Positions 38,389 through 47,396 of a stretch of DNA of 64,000 nucleotides are shown here, piece after piece. The notes beneath the pieces are model-generated. The model saw only the letters and a program-made list of their open reading frames with translations, made no database searches and had not been told where the DNA came from. The DNA is from a virus. Each line of letters starts with the position of its first letter. Within the stretch, counting starts at the first letter, position 1. The position numbers were made by a program, and so were the translations under genes. Location: IMG/VR virus record IMGVR_UViG_3300023184_000038, positions 1 through 64,000 of that record; one strand, written 5' to 3'.

Positions 38389-38442
38389 ATTCTCATACTG
38401 AGAATTTATGCTGTAACCCACAGCGTAGGCCTAGAACGCCTT
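38389..38442 (+). ncRNA. Three consecutive hairpins in a late mRNA leader
   Basis: ATTCTCA/TGAGAAT, GCTGT/ACAGC and AGGC/GCCT follow one another between the late box and the ribosome-binding site AAAGGAAA. Confidence 0.5.
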
Positions 38443-38462
38443 ATAAACATAAAGGAAAAAAA

Positions 38463-39680
38463 ATGGGACGCCCTCTAAAAATAGCAAAAGCACAAGCAGT
38501 ATTAACATTAACTGACACCGTGGCGGCAACTGATGTAATAACAGTTTCTGGAAGTTTAACAACAGCCGGAGTAATTGCCGGTATGCCTTTTATACCAGCA
38601 ACTACTGTAGGTGGTTTAACAGGCGGTACTACTTATTATGTACTAACTGTATTATCAGCAACCACATTTACCGCATCGGCTACTGAATTAAGTGCTAACA
38701 CTTCACAAACAGTAGTACCATTATCTGATACAACAGCACAAACCGTTAAATTAACAGTTGGTTTAGTTGACTCAGGATTTAATAATCCACTTGGAGCTTC
38801 ATATGGCGTTGTGGGCGGAAATACAAATCTATACGGAAAACAAATTTTATGTAATGTTGCAATAGGTCAATCTGGTACAGGCACTATCTATACTTCCAAT
38901 GCAGATTCTAATATCTACGGTGTTGGAACAGATTTTGCAAACACCCTAGCTTCAGGGTCTGCTATTCAAGTATTGACTGCAAATGTCAATGGCTCAACTA
39001 ATGCTACTACTATTGGATTTACTAATAGTACAGGTGGATATGTAACTGTAACAACTGCTAACGTAAAAGCAACTGGCGACTTTATTAGAACAAGTGCAGG
39101 AAACTGTTCTAATCTAGTATCTGGAGCACCAATTGTATTTTCTGCAAGTGTGGGTCCGTTAGTTGCCGGTACAGTATATTTTGCTAAAACATTAACTAAT
39201 GCTACTGCGTTTACAGTATCTACTACATCAGGTGGTGCAAATATTGATATTTCAGCAGACGCAGCCTTTATTGGTAGTGGCACACAAGATATTGCTACCA
39301 TGGTAAGTGTTACCGCTGATTATGCAAATGTGTCTTATGTATTTTCTACTGCTGAGCCAGGATATATCACTCGTCAAAAGGGTAAAACAAAATATCTTGT
39401 GACAGGAAATACCACATCAATAACAAATGCATGTTACACTGCAAATGTGGCAAATGCTGCATTAACTGCTAATACATTTAATATATTATCTACAAATGCG
39501 GCCTCTGGAACAAAATTCGTTCAATCCGTAAATGATTATCAATCTATTGTATTTGGTGTTGATATGGCTGCTAATGGTCTTGCTACCGGAAATCCTGGCA
39601 TTATTGGCACATTTAATACAGCATATGCGGCTAATACAGAAATAGGTGATAAGCCAGTTGTAGTAATCAGTAACACCTAA
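38463..39680 (+). CDS. Probable virion structural or fibre-associated protein
   Basis: 405 aa. It starts MGRPLKIAKAQAVLTLTDT, a start seen in fibre-region proteins of aquatic T4-like phages; the rest is Thr/Ala/Asn-rich and beta-rich with several AGMPFIPATTVGG-like turns. Its exact position in the virion is unknown. It lies between adhesins and the coiled-coil membrane protein. Confidence 0.65.
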   Translation: MGRPLKIAKAQAVLTLTDTVAATDVITVSGSLTTAGVIAGMPFIPATTVGGLTGGTTYYVLTVLSATTFTASATELSANTSQTVVPLSDTTAQTVKLTVGLVDSGFNNPLGASYGVVGGNTNLYGKQILCNVAIGQSGTGTIYTSNADSNIYGVGTDFANTLASGSAIQVLTANVNGSTNATTIGFTNSTGGYVTVTTANVKATGDFIRTSAGNCSNLVSGAPIVFSASVGPLVAGTVYFAKTLTNATAFTVSTTSGGANIDISADAAFIGSGTQDIATMVSVTADYANVSYVFSTAEPGYITRQKGKTKYLVTGNTTSITNACYTANVANAALTANTFNILSTNAASGTKFVQSVNDYQSIVFGVDMAANGLATGNPGIIGTFNTAYAANTEIGDKPVVVISNT

Positions 39681-39690
39681 TAGGTAAATT

Positions 39691-39993
39691 ATGGCTGCTG
39701 CACAATTAAATACCACTGAAAAAGATGTTGCTGTATTACAAACAGAAATTAAGTATATCAATGACAGCATTGATGAACTTAAAATCAGCGTAAAAGAAGT
39801 ACATGATTGTATACATAAAAATTCAGTAGAAACTCATCTTATGCTAAAAGAACTGCATGAGGCTGGAGATAGGGCTCATCTAGCCCTATCTTCTAAAATT
39901 TCCAGTTTAGAAAAATGGCGATGGACAATGATGGGAGCGGGTCTGGTAGTAGGGTCTTTAGGATTTGATGCGATAGCAAAACTACTAAAATAA
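39691..39993 (+). CDS. Coiled-coil protein with C-terminal membrane span (XhlA-like)
   Basis: 100 aa, 10 bases after the previous gene. Residues 10-70 are a coiled coil (VLQTEIKYINDSIDELKISV); MMGAGLVVGSLGFDAIA at the C-terminus is one membrane span. This layout is that of XhlA-type holin-associated proteins. A lysis or membrane-anchoring role is inferred from topology alone. Confidence 0.6.
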   Translation: MAAAQLNTTEKDVAVLQTEIKYINDSIDELKISVKEVHDCIHKNSVETHLMLKELHEAGDRAHLALSSKISSLEKWRWTMMGAGLVVGSLGFDAIAKLLK

Positions 39994-39995
39994 AA

Positions 39996-40021
39996 AAAGA
40001 GAGACTTAGGTCTCTTTTTTT
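39996..40021. terminator. Bidirectional terminator between convergent operons
   Basis: A6-AGAGAGAC-ttag-GTCTCT-T7; the stop codon of the leftward nudix gene lies in its loop. Confidence 0.88.
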
Positions 40022-40422
40022 GTTAATGCCATTAATTTAGATTGTACTACATCAAAGTTTACTGTACTGAATAATCCCGGATGAAGTGGCTTTGGATATT
40101 GATTATCACCCACCCAAGCATATCCACAATGTTCATCATTTAATAACGGGACAAATTCTTCAACAACTTCGCAAAAAAATGTATGATATATAAATGTTTT
40201 ATTAACAAATTTTTGTATAGGGATTAATTTTGCAGCCTTAGGAAAAAATCCAATTTCTTCAAGACATTCTCTTTCAATGCCTTGCAGCAAAGTTTCATGT
40301 TTTTCTATTCTACCTCCGGGTATTCCCCAATTGCCCGGATTCCTAGAATCGGTTCGTAATAAATATAGATGACGATTTGTTTTATTGCTATAAAAAAACA
40401 CTCCGGCTGAAGTATTGCTCAT
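40006..40422 (-). CDS. Nudix hydrolase
   Basis: 138 aa from the ATG at 40422; a TTG five codons earlier is possible. The Nudix box is complete: GGRIEKHETLL followed by RECLEEIGF, preceded by NWGIPGG. Such proteins cleave nucleoside diphosphate derivatives. The substrate (modified NTP, ADP-ribose, RNA cap) cannot be read. It ends in the bidirectional terminator. Confidence 0.92.
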   Translation of the reverse strand: MSNTSAGVFFYSNKTNRHLYLLRTDSRNPGNWGIPGGRIEKHETLLQGIERECLEEIGFFPKAAKLIPIQKFVNKTFIYHTFFCEVVEEFVPLLNDEHCGYAWVGDNQYPKPLHPGLFSTVNFDVVQSKLMALTKKET

Positions 40423-40454
40423 ACTATAATTTATCAATAGTATTCGCTTACTAA

Positions 40455-41831
40455 TTAAATAACTATAGAATAGTCACCCTGGTCGTACCAGCCTTCAAAA
40501 CTTTTCATCCAAACAGTATCATCAACATTATAACGATATTGTACATTAGTTGTAAGATTGGTTACATATTGCACTGTGGTGGCAGCACTACTATCAAATG
40601 ATACTGTCCATAAATTAGTTGAAGAGGAATATTGAATTATATCATTTGCATTGGCAATTAAATTACCCCATGCTACTGTCGTGTTATTTGCATGTCCAAT
40701 ATTTTCTACAATCAAATATCTTCTACCATTAATTGCGCCCGGTAAACCTGAATTTGGTCCGGTTAATAACGGATTAATTACACTATCAACTGGATTTAAT
40801 GTATTTTGTGGCAAGGTATCAGTATCAATATTATAAATTAATAGTCTATCATCTACTGGATCAGGTACAATTGTCCCGATAATTTCAGTATCCATATATG
40901 GATTTTGTAACCAAATTTGACTTATACCCGGGCGTATAGTACCATATACATTTAATAAACTTGACCAATATAATGATGTATTGGGATTTGGAGGTAAGTC
41001 TAAATCAATATTACTAGGATAAAAATCTTGATTAGCCGGTAATAATTGTAAAGAATTTCCAATTAATAATAATTTATATCCATATGGTGTTATTTTTTGT
41101 CTAGTTCCTAATAATAAGTCATCATCTTGTATATCACTAAGAGCATTACCTTTAAAAATAGATGCAATTATTTTTTCAACTACTCCTAGTTTTTTCAATT
41201 TAGAAGCAGTGCTTATCCAAATTGGTATATAAAATTTCCAACTCAATACATCAATGGGATTTCCTGAACCTTGGGGAATACTGCGACTACTAAAAGTTAA
41301 TCCATCTTGATATACTACACTTAAACTGGTCCAATCAATAAAATTGTCAGTACTTTGAATTTCTAATGAGGGATTAAACAAAGTACCCAATTGCTCTATT
41401 AATTCTAATTTTTGATTGTAATTTGTAGTCCACATATCTACTGTAATACGTAAAGTATACGGCACTGGCATTAATCTTTCAACAGTAAATGCTTGTCCTT
41501 GCGTTTGTTCATATGCCAATGTTTCACTATTGTATGTTCTTTGTCTAACATTAATTCTATCTACAAATGTAGGATCCTGTGTTCTTCGTTGATCATATTC
41601 TAATCCTGTAATATAATATGTAATTAACGGAGCACTTGGTAAATTACTAGCACTATTGTTAGCAATAATAGTAGCAGCTTGCCGACTACTATCACCATAC
41701 ATAACCGGTACTCGTACTAATATTGGATGTCCGGCAGGGTCTTTACCTTTAGTAACTTGCCAATTTGAAAATATTTTAGCAAATTGAATTAAAAATCTGC
41801 GTATCTGATTATCAGAAAAGTATTGTGCCAT
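40455..41831 (-). CDS. Tail sheath stabiliser / tail terminator (gp15-like)
   Basis: 458 aa. The start YFSDNQIRRFLIQFAKIFSN with VPVMYGDSSRQAATII matches gp15 of T4-like phages, which caps the tail and joins it to the neck. It is much longer than T4 gp15 (272 aa), with a C-terminal extension of about 200 residues rich in Asn and Thr. It is adjacent to gp14, as expected for neck genes. Confidence 0.8.
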   Translation of the reverse strand: MAQYFSDNQIRRFLIQFAKIFSNWQVTKGKDPAGHPILVRVPVMYGDSSRQAATIIANNSASNLPSAPLITYYITGLEYDQRRTQDPTFVDRINVRQRTYNSETLAYEQTQGQAFTVERLMPVPYTLRITVDMWTTNYNQKLELIEQLGTLFNPSLEIQSTDNFIDWTSLSVVYQDGLTFSSRSIPQGSGNPIDVLSWKFYIPIWISTASKLKKLGVVEKIIASIFKGNALSDIQDDDLLLGTRQKITPYGYKLLLIGNSLQLLPANQDFYPSNIDLDLPPNPNTSLYWSSLLNVYGTIRPGISQIWLQNPYMDTEIIGTIVPDPVDDRLLIYNIDTDTLPQNTLNPVDSVINPLLTGPNSGLPGAINGRRYLIVENIGHANNTTVAWGNLIANANDIIQYSSSTNLWTVSFDSSAATTVQYVTNLTTNVQYRYNVDDTVWMKSFEGWYDQGDYSIVI

Positions 41832-41834
41832 AAA

Positions 41835-43472
41835 TTAGTAGATAGGTAAAATAGGATCTGGCGAAAGTTGCAAAATAGATGACAAAGGTTGACTTTGAGA
41901 AACAAATGTACCGTCTGTTAATTGCGTCTGTGCCGTGTTATTAATAAATTGTGATTGCAATGATTGATCAGCATCTGTATATCCAGTTTGTGTTCTAACA
42001 TTTGCTGAGATTCGTATCCACAATGCGCCGTCCCATCTGTAAAGTAATTGCGGAAGATAGTCAATTCGCAAAAAGTAATCACCCACTTGCGGATTTGCAG
42101 GAAAACTTATACCAGCACCTGTTGGAAATCCATTTGGCGCCTCACCTGAGCCTGACATATATCCTGCACTATAACCAAATGACCTAGGACTTGCTCTAGA
42201 TATATATTGATATGCTGGGTCACAGTCTGCTCTAAAATTCATTTGAGTAGATATTGTTCCTGTAAATCCCGTCAATGTTGGGTTTTGGTCTGCTGTTGCG
42301 TAAGTATTGTCAGCAGTGCCATATGGTCCAGTTATTACTCCCTGAGACCTAGCAACAAGAATTTTATCTCCGGAAATTGGACCGGATCCACTACCTATTA
42401 CTTCGGCAGGTAATTCCATACTTTCTAAACTCATCGTAACAAAGGCATCAATCGCATCACAATTCATATCAGCCGTCATATCCCATATACTTTTTAATGA
42501 TGTTTTTGATATTCTAATTACGGGACTAGCATTTTTATAGTTTGGATTTCTTCGCATTTGAATAGTTCCGGACACTACGACCGGTGCACCGGCTGAAGTA
42601 GTATTAACATTAATGGGCGGAGCAGGTTGTCTAAGTTTGCGAGAAAATATACCATTTTCTGAAAATTCACCATACGTTGGCACAATATATAAATCACTTG
42701 TGTCATATCCCGTCTTAGGTAAAATCCTTGCTGCTTCATTTAATGCAGCGTTGTTGACATTAATATTTTTATTATATGTTGCAAGTATATCTTTTAAATT
42801 ATCTGCGGTATCTAATTCCCAATATAATGCGTTTGGTGGAGCAATTCCGATAGGAACATCTATTTTTGAAAGATAATTTTTATCACCATATGAAATCACA
42901 TAGCCAGCAGCATACACTTTTGTACTATCCCAAATTCCAAGATAATTATCCATATTAATTGGAGCATCAAGAATCTGACTAAATTCTTCACTATCAACCA
43001 ATGGTTCACATTTAATACGCCATAGATGGGGGAACCAAGTTGGACTAAATCCTTCACTAGCATAATTACCATCAGTAACTTGCATAAATCGTTTTAACGC
43101 AACCGGAATAGTTTCTTCCAGAGGATTATAATCTAACATATGCGGCAATTCAATAACATCACCTACCATTAATTTCCTACCCAATAAATCAATCATATCA
43201 TTATAATGTATTGTAATGAATACAATATCATTATTTAAAAATAATCCAAATTGACTTAAATCAAAATCTAAATTTTGTACATTATAATGTCCACGCAATC
43301 TATATATATCAGGGTCATATGAACGGTCTCTATTTTCTAAAAATAGTAAATCTTGAATATTATTGGGATTTAGTGAATTATATTCCGGTTGAGTATAATC
43401 AGTAGAGGCACCCTGATTAGTAGGACCCAAATATTTATGAACATATAAATCAGTTGATCCAACCGTAAACAT
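41835..43472 (-). CDS. Neck protein (gp14-like)
   Basis: 545 aa, twice the T4 length (256 aa). DLLFLENRDRSYDPDIYRLR with YNVQNLDFDLSQFGLFL is the gp14 signature; the inserted middle and C-terminal parts are unrelated to T4. gp14 forms the head-tail connector collar. It is transcribed leftward, probably with gp15 and nudix. Confidence 0.85.
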   Translation of the reverse strand: MFTVGSTDLYVHKYLGPTNQGASTDYTQPEYNSLNPNNIQDLLFLENRDRSYDPDIYRLRGHYNVQNLDFDLSQFGLFLNNDIVFITIHYNDMIDLLGRKLMVGDVIELPHMLDYNPLEETIPVALKRFMQVTDGNYASEGFSPTWFPHLWRIKCEPLVDSEEFSQILDAPINMDNYLGIWDSTKVYAAGYVISYGDKNYLSKIDVPIGIAPPNALYWELDTADNLKDILATYNKNINVNNAALNEAARILPKTGYDTSDLYIVPTYGEFSENGIFSRKLRQPAPPINVNTTSAGAPVVVSGTIQMRRNPNYKNASPVIRISKTSLKSIWDMTADMNCDAIDAFVTMSLESMELPAEVIGSGSGPISGDKILVARSQGVITGPYGTADNTYATADQNPTLTGFTGTISTQMNFRADCDPAYQYISRASPRSFGYSAGYMSGSGEAPNGFPTGAGISFPANPQVGDYFLRIDYLPQLLYRWDGALWIRISANVRTQTGYTDADQSLQSQFINNTAQTQLTDGTFVSQSQPLSSILQLSPDPILPIY

Positions 43473-43602
43473 TTCTGATATTGTTTTATCAAAAAATTTA
43501 TAATCATTAGATTTGGTAGGACGATATAGACTTAAGCGAGGAATTTTAGTTCTCCCTGTGCAAGTTTATTCTGAAGGAATTTAAATAAAGGTAGCATATT
43601 GT

Positions 43603-43610
43603 TATTTATC
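43603..43610 (-). promoter_or_regulatory. T4-type late promoter box (minus strand)
   Basis: GATAAATA on the minus strand, 131 bases before the gp14 start. Confidence 0.4.
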
Positions 43611-43642
43611 GTTTTATGAATAACCGTTGTTAGTTTATAAGG

Positions 43643-43671
43643 TTGACATTAAATACAGTATATGTTATAAT
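43643..43671 (+). promoter_or_regulatory. Sigma70 promoter (TTGACATTAAAT family)
   Basis: TTGACA-N17-TATAAT, 29 bases before ATG 43701. Shares ttgacattaaat with the promoters near 15-16 kb. Confidence 0.85.
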
Positions 43672-43700
43672 TACATGTAAATTTAACAGTAGGATATAAT

Positions 43701-44906
43701 ATGGCCACTCGTAAAGTAAAGAAAATTGAAGTCCACTCTTTAGTAAAAGCACTAAATCCGCGTGATGCTGATACTAAATATCTGGGAGAAGAACCGTTGT
43801 TTGCTGAACAACCAATTAACGAATATCGTAATTCAGCATTAGCCCGGGCGTTGTCTTGGTATAATAGATTTTATAACCGAAAAGATGCCAGAGACATGAT
43901 GGCAACATACTTAGATATGCATGAGCGAACTGCTGATGCCAAGATCCTGCGTAAAGTGGCTGACCAAGAATTTGTATTACCTACATTTGCATGGTTATCC
44001 CGAATGAAATTGCGTGGATTAGAATTGACCGAGCATGAGTCAATGACTATGGAAAACGAAATAACTAGGTTGATTGCAACTGTCAATAAACCGGAAGTTA
44101 AAACACATAGTCAAATTGGTGGTCCTGCAAAACAGACCAAAGAAGAAGTTGAATCCACTAAGAAAAATGTTCAAGAAATAATGCGTGAAAAAGCCCGAGA
44201 GGCTGCAGGTGAATTAGAAGGAATGCTAGATGAATTTCATTTAGCAGGGTCGCCAACTAAACACCTCTATCGCCCAATAGATGAAGTTTCTAAAAAGAAT
44301 GTACTACCTCAGCATATTAGTATGCTTACTGAAGTTTGGAATAAAAAACTAAACGAAATGGAAAACGTTCTATTGGGAAAAGATAGTCAATTGGTTGATG
44401 GATATTCGCATTACAGTAAACATCAACTTAAAAACACTGTAAAATTTATTGAATTAGTATTAAGTGACCTTAACAGTTATATTTCTATTAAGAAAAGTGC
44501 TAAGGCACCTAGGGCTCGTAAAGCAATTCCAGTAGAAAAAATTGTATCTAAACTTAAATATTTAAAAGTATTTAAAGATGCTGCAACCAAACTTGATCTA
44601 ATCAGTATTAGTCCTGTAAAATTACACGGGAGTTCAGAAGCTTGGGTATATGATACTGCAAAACGCAAACTACATCATTTTGTAGCAGATGAGTATTCTA
44701 AAACTTTTACTGTCAAAGGTAATACTTTGCTAGGGTTTGATACCGCACAAAGTGAAGTTAAGACATTACGCAAACCTGCTGAACAACTTAACGAAATTAC
44801 CGGAAGTAAGCCAATTGCTCGTAAATTTTTCAAAGATATTAAAGCAGTTTCTACGGTGCCAAATGGCAGATTTAATTTAAGTATGATTATTTTGAAAGCA
44901 TTTTAA
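43701..44906 (+). CDS. Conserved 401-aa protein of unknown function (early)
   Basis: ATG after AGGATATAAT. Its N-terminal region (EYRNSALARALSWYNRFYN) and a central basic helical region (EIMREKAREAAGELEGMLDE) suggest a helical, possibly nucleic-acid-associated protein. An early-type promoter directly upstream sets it apart from its late-transcribed surroundings. It is co-transcribed with mazG. Confidence 0.7.
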   Translation: MATRKVKKIEVHSLVKALNPRDADTKYLGEEPLFAEQPINEYRNSALARALSWYNRFYNRKDARDMMATYLDMHERTADAKILRKVADQEFVLPTFAWLSRMKLRGLELTEHESMTMENEITRLIATVNKPEVKTHSQIGGPAKQTKEEVESTKKNVQEIMREKAREAAGELEGMLDEFHLAGSPTKHLYRPIDEVSKKNVLPQHISMLTEVWNKKLNEMENVLLGKDSQLVDGYSHYSKHQLKNTVKFIELVLSDLNSYISIKKSAKAPRARKAIPVEKIVSKLKYLKVFKDAATKLDLISISPVKLHGSSEAWVYDTAKRKLHHFVADEYSKTFTVKGNTLLGFDTAQSEVKTLRKPAEQLNEITGSKPIARKFFKDIKAVSTVPNGRFNLSMIILKAF

Positions 44907-45338
44907 ATGAGTAACATAGATTTAAACAAATATAGCGACTTTGTAGAAGCCGTAACTAGCCAAGCCAGTAATGATTTTACTACATTTATTAGCCGTCTTG
45001 ATTGGATAGACGGAGATTTAGATAACGAAAAGTTTGATCCAAAAATCAATGTTTCATTGTTACTAACAGCAGCACTAGGGATGGCCGCAGAAACCGGCGA
45101 GTTTTGTGAGATACCTAAAAAGGTTTTCTTTCAAGGTAAACCATTAAATGATGAAGCCATATTCCATATGAAGAGAGAACTCGGAGATGTAATATGGTAT
45201 TGGATGAATGCATGTAGGGCACTTGGATTAAATCCCAATGATGTAATTGCTGAAAATGTAAATAAACTTAAATCTAGGTATCCAGGGGGCGCATTTGACG
45301 CACATTACTCAGAACATCGTAAGGATGGCGATATTTAA
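44907..45338 (+). CDS. mazG: MazG-type nucleotide pyrophosphohydrolase
   Basis: 143 aa, starting on the base after the previous stop. GMAAETGEFCEIPKK and MKRELGDVIWYWMNAC are the two metal-binding helices (E-x2-E...E-x3-D) of the MazG/dCTPase fold. It hydrolyses NTPs or dNTPs. Such genes are frequent in aquatic T4-like phages and are thought to influence nucleotide pools. Confidence 0.9.
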   Translation: MSNIDLNKYSDFVEAVTSQASNDFTTFISRLDWIDGDLDNEKFDPKINVSLLLTAALGMAAETGEFCEIPKKVFFQGKPLNDEAIFHMKRELGDVIWYWMNACRALGLNPNDVIAENVNKLKSRYPGGAFDAHYSEHRKDGDI

Positions 45339-45378
45339 GCTTTTAGATAAATCCTAAGTATCTAATACAGTGTAGTCT

Positions 45379-45386
45379 GATAAATA
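45379..45386 (+). promoter_or_regulatory. T4-type late promoter box
   Basis: GATAAATA, 21 bases before gp13. Confidence 0.65.
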
Positions 45387-45407
45387 CATTATATATCAGG
45401 AACACAT

Positions 45408-46205
45408 ATGAGCATAGGCACACTAGCAAACGTACTAAGCACCCCATCCGGTCTAACACTAGATGAATTAAAAGAATCTCTTTTTGCAAATTTGCAGTAT
45501 AGACTTGGTGCCGGAATAATTGATCTAGAATTAGATCCTGAGCATTTACAAGCGGCATATAACTATGCCATAAAAATATATCGTCAGCGGGCGCAAAATG
45601 CAACTGCGGAATCCTACATTTTAATGACAGTAGTTAAGAATGTTGACACTTATACATTACCGCAACAATTTATTAATGTTAGAAGTATTTTTAGAAGGAC
45701 AGTAGGACTTGAAACTGGCCCAGGTTCTAGTTCGTTTGATCCATTTAGCAGTGCAATTTTAAATACATATTTGCTCAATTACAATTATGCAGGTGGAATG
45801 GCAACTTATGATTTATATGCTGGATATGTTGAATTAGCCGCTAGAATGTTTGGCGGATATGTCATATACACATTTGATCCTGTTAGTAAAGTGTTAAGAA
45901 TTGTTCGTGATCCAAAAGGAGATGGTGAAAAAGTTTTGATTTGGGCTGATGTTCAACGAACTGAAGAAATATTATTACAAGACCCGGGCGCCGGTGTATG
46001 GATTGGTGATTTTATACTAGCAATACTCAAGGGTATTATAGGAGAAGCCCGAGAAAAATTTGGAACTATTGCCGGCCCCGGAGGCGGAACAAGTTTGAAT
46101 GGTGCTGCTATGAAAGCAGAAAGTAAAGCTATGCAAGAACAATTAATTGAAGAATTAAAGAAGTATGTAGACTATTCTCAGCCCTTAACTTGGGTCCAAG
46201 GCTAA
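45408..46205 (+). CDS. Neck protein (gp13-like)
   Basis: 265 aa after TCAGGAACAC. The start LDELKESLFANLQYRLGAGI with IDLELDPEHLQAAYNYAIKI matches the gp13 family; the middle strands VDTYTLPQQFINVRSIFRR are also typical. gp13 forms the head-proximal neck ring with gp14. Unlike the compact T4 neck cluster, it is on the opposite strand from gp14 here. Confidence 0.85.
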   Translation: MSIGTLANVLSTPSGLTLDELKESLFANLQYRLGAGIIDLELDPEHLQAAYNYAIKIYRQRAQNATAESYILMTVVKNVDTYTLPQQFINVRSIFRRTVGLETGPGSSSFDPFSSAILNTYLLNYNYAGGMATYDLYAGYVELAARMFGGYVIYTFDPVSKVLRIVRDPKGDGEKVLIWADVQRTEEILLQDPGAGVWIGDFILAILKGIIGEAREKFGTIAGPGGGTSLNGAAMKAESKAMQEQLIEELKKYVDYSQPLTWVQG

Positions 46206-46233
46206 TTCTCATTTGGATTAGTGGGTGAGGACT

Positions 46234-46275
46234 AGAAACAAGGCTTACCTAAATGCTTTATATTGCCTTGTTTCT
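46234..46275 (+). repeat. Perfect 11-bp inverted repeat before the dNMP kinase
   Basis: AGAAACAAGGC and GCCTTGTTTCT with a 20-base loop. No T-tract follows. It may be a structured leader or a weak terminator. Confidence 0.6.
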
Positions 46276-46309
46276 GTAATATAATAAGTAATTCAGGAGC
46301 ATTTCAAAT

Positions 46310-46942
46310 ATGATTATTGGAATTACGGGATTAATTTCAAGCGGCAAAGACACAATTGCTGACTATCTTACCACTTATCAAGGATTCAAACGAATTAGTT
46401 TTGCTGCTAGTCTTAAAGATTCAGTAGCAGCAATCTTTGATTGGGATCGAGAATCACTAGAAGGTACAACAAAAGCCAGTAGAGTATGGCGTGAGCAAAA
46501 AGACGAGTGGTGGAGTAATCGTTTAAAAATGGATATTACTCCAAGATGGATTCTACAGTACTGGGGCACAGATGTATGTCGTAACCACTTTCATAATGAT
46601 ATTTGGGTAGCAAGTGTTGAACATAGACTATTGAATTCCAAAGAAGATATTGTAATTACAGATTGCAGATTTTCTAATGAAGTTGCTGCTATCAAAAATG
46701 CAGGCGGGATAGCGATTAGAGTGCAACGTGGCTTAAATCCTGAATGGTATGATTCAGCAATAGCATATAATAGAGGTCCAAATGGTAATTCATCTTGGGC
46801 ATTAAGCAAGATGAAATTAGATAATATGAAAATTCATGCTAGTGAATACAGTAGCGTTGGATTAAAATATGACCATGTTATAGAGAATAACGGTACTATA
46901 GATAGTTTACATGAGAAAATAAAAAATTTAATCAACAATTAA
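46310..46942 (+). CDS. Deoxynucleoside monophosphate kinase (gp1-like)
   Basis: 210 aa after AGGAG. P-loop ITGLISSGKDTIADYL; RVWREQKDEWW and TPRWILQYWGTDVCR match the dNMP-binding region of T4 gp1 (241 aa). It converts dNMPs to dNDPs during phage DNA synthesis. The 3' end overlaps the leftward gene below by 15 bases. Confidence 0.88.
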   Translation: MIIGITGLISSGKDTIADYLTTYQGFKRISFAASLKDSVAAIFDWDRESLEGTTKASRVWREQKDEWWSNRLKMDITPRWILQYWGTDVCRNHFHNDIWVASVEHRLLNSKEDIVITDCRFSNEVAAIKNAGGIAIRVQRGLNPEWYDSAIAYNRGPNGNSSWALSKMKLDNMKIHASEYSSVGLKYDHVIENNGTIDSLHEKIKNLINN

Positions 46943-47278
46943 ATCTCCTCTTTTCCAAGTTACTTCTGTTTTTTTAACTATTTCTACACAATTCAAGCAT
47001 ATAGTTCTAAGATTAGATAACTCAATATTTTCAAGTTTTCCGTCAATATGAAACACAGTTAGTTGAGAAGGATACTTACTATGAAAGCCACATAAATCAC
47101 ATGTGGCTTTTTTTTTGTATCCACTTTTTTGCCAACTAGGCTGTCTTGGTTTCAACTTATTCTTTTTTCTACCACATTCATCACATGTACTTCTGTAATG
47201 TGTAACACCATTGCGTATATAATTTATAGCAGTGTGATTTTTGTTACATTTTTTGCATATTGGACGTTGTAGTAGCAT
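46928..47278 (-). CDS. Zinc-binding HNH-like protein
   Basis: 116 aa. Two CxxC pairs near the N-terminus (CKKCNKNH, CDECGRKK) and a second set CDLCGFH ... FHIDGKLENIELSNLRTICLNC, where His, Asp, Asn and paired cysteines follow the HNH pattern. It could be a DNA nuclease or a zinc-binding late regulator. It is leftward and convergent with gp1. Confidence 0.7.
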   Translation of the reverse strand: MLLQRPICKKCNKNHTAINYIRNGVTHYRSTCDECGRKKNKLKPRQPSWQKSGYKKKATCDLCGFHSKYPSQLTVFHIDGKLENIELSNLRTICLNCVEIVKKTEVTWKRGDLIVD

Positions 47279-47337
47279 ATTATATTTATTACTAAGACCT
47301 TTAAAGGTACGGTTATACCAACTTTTTTAGATTTATG

Positions 47338-47345
47338 TATAAATA
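47338..47345 (+). promoter_or_regulatory. T4-type late promoter box for the sheath
   Basis: A perfect TATAAATA, 51 bases before ATG 47397. Confidence 0.75.
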
Positions 47346-47396
47346 ATAGTATGCAAACAGGTTGTAAACCTCATAATCTTACTAAAGGAAAATAAA

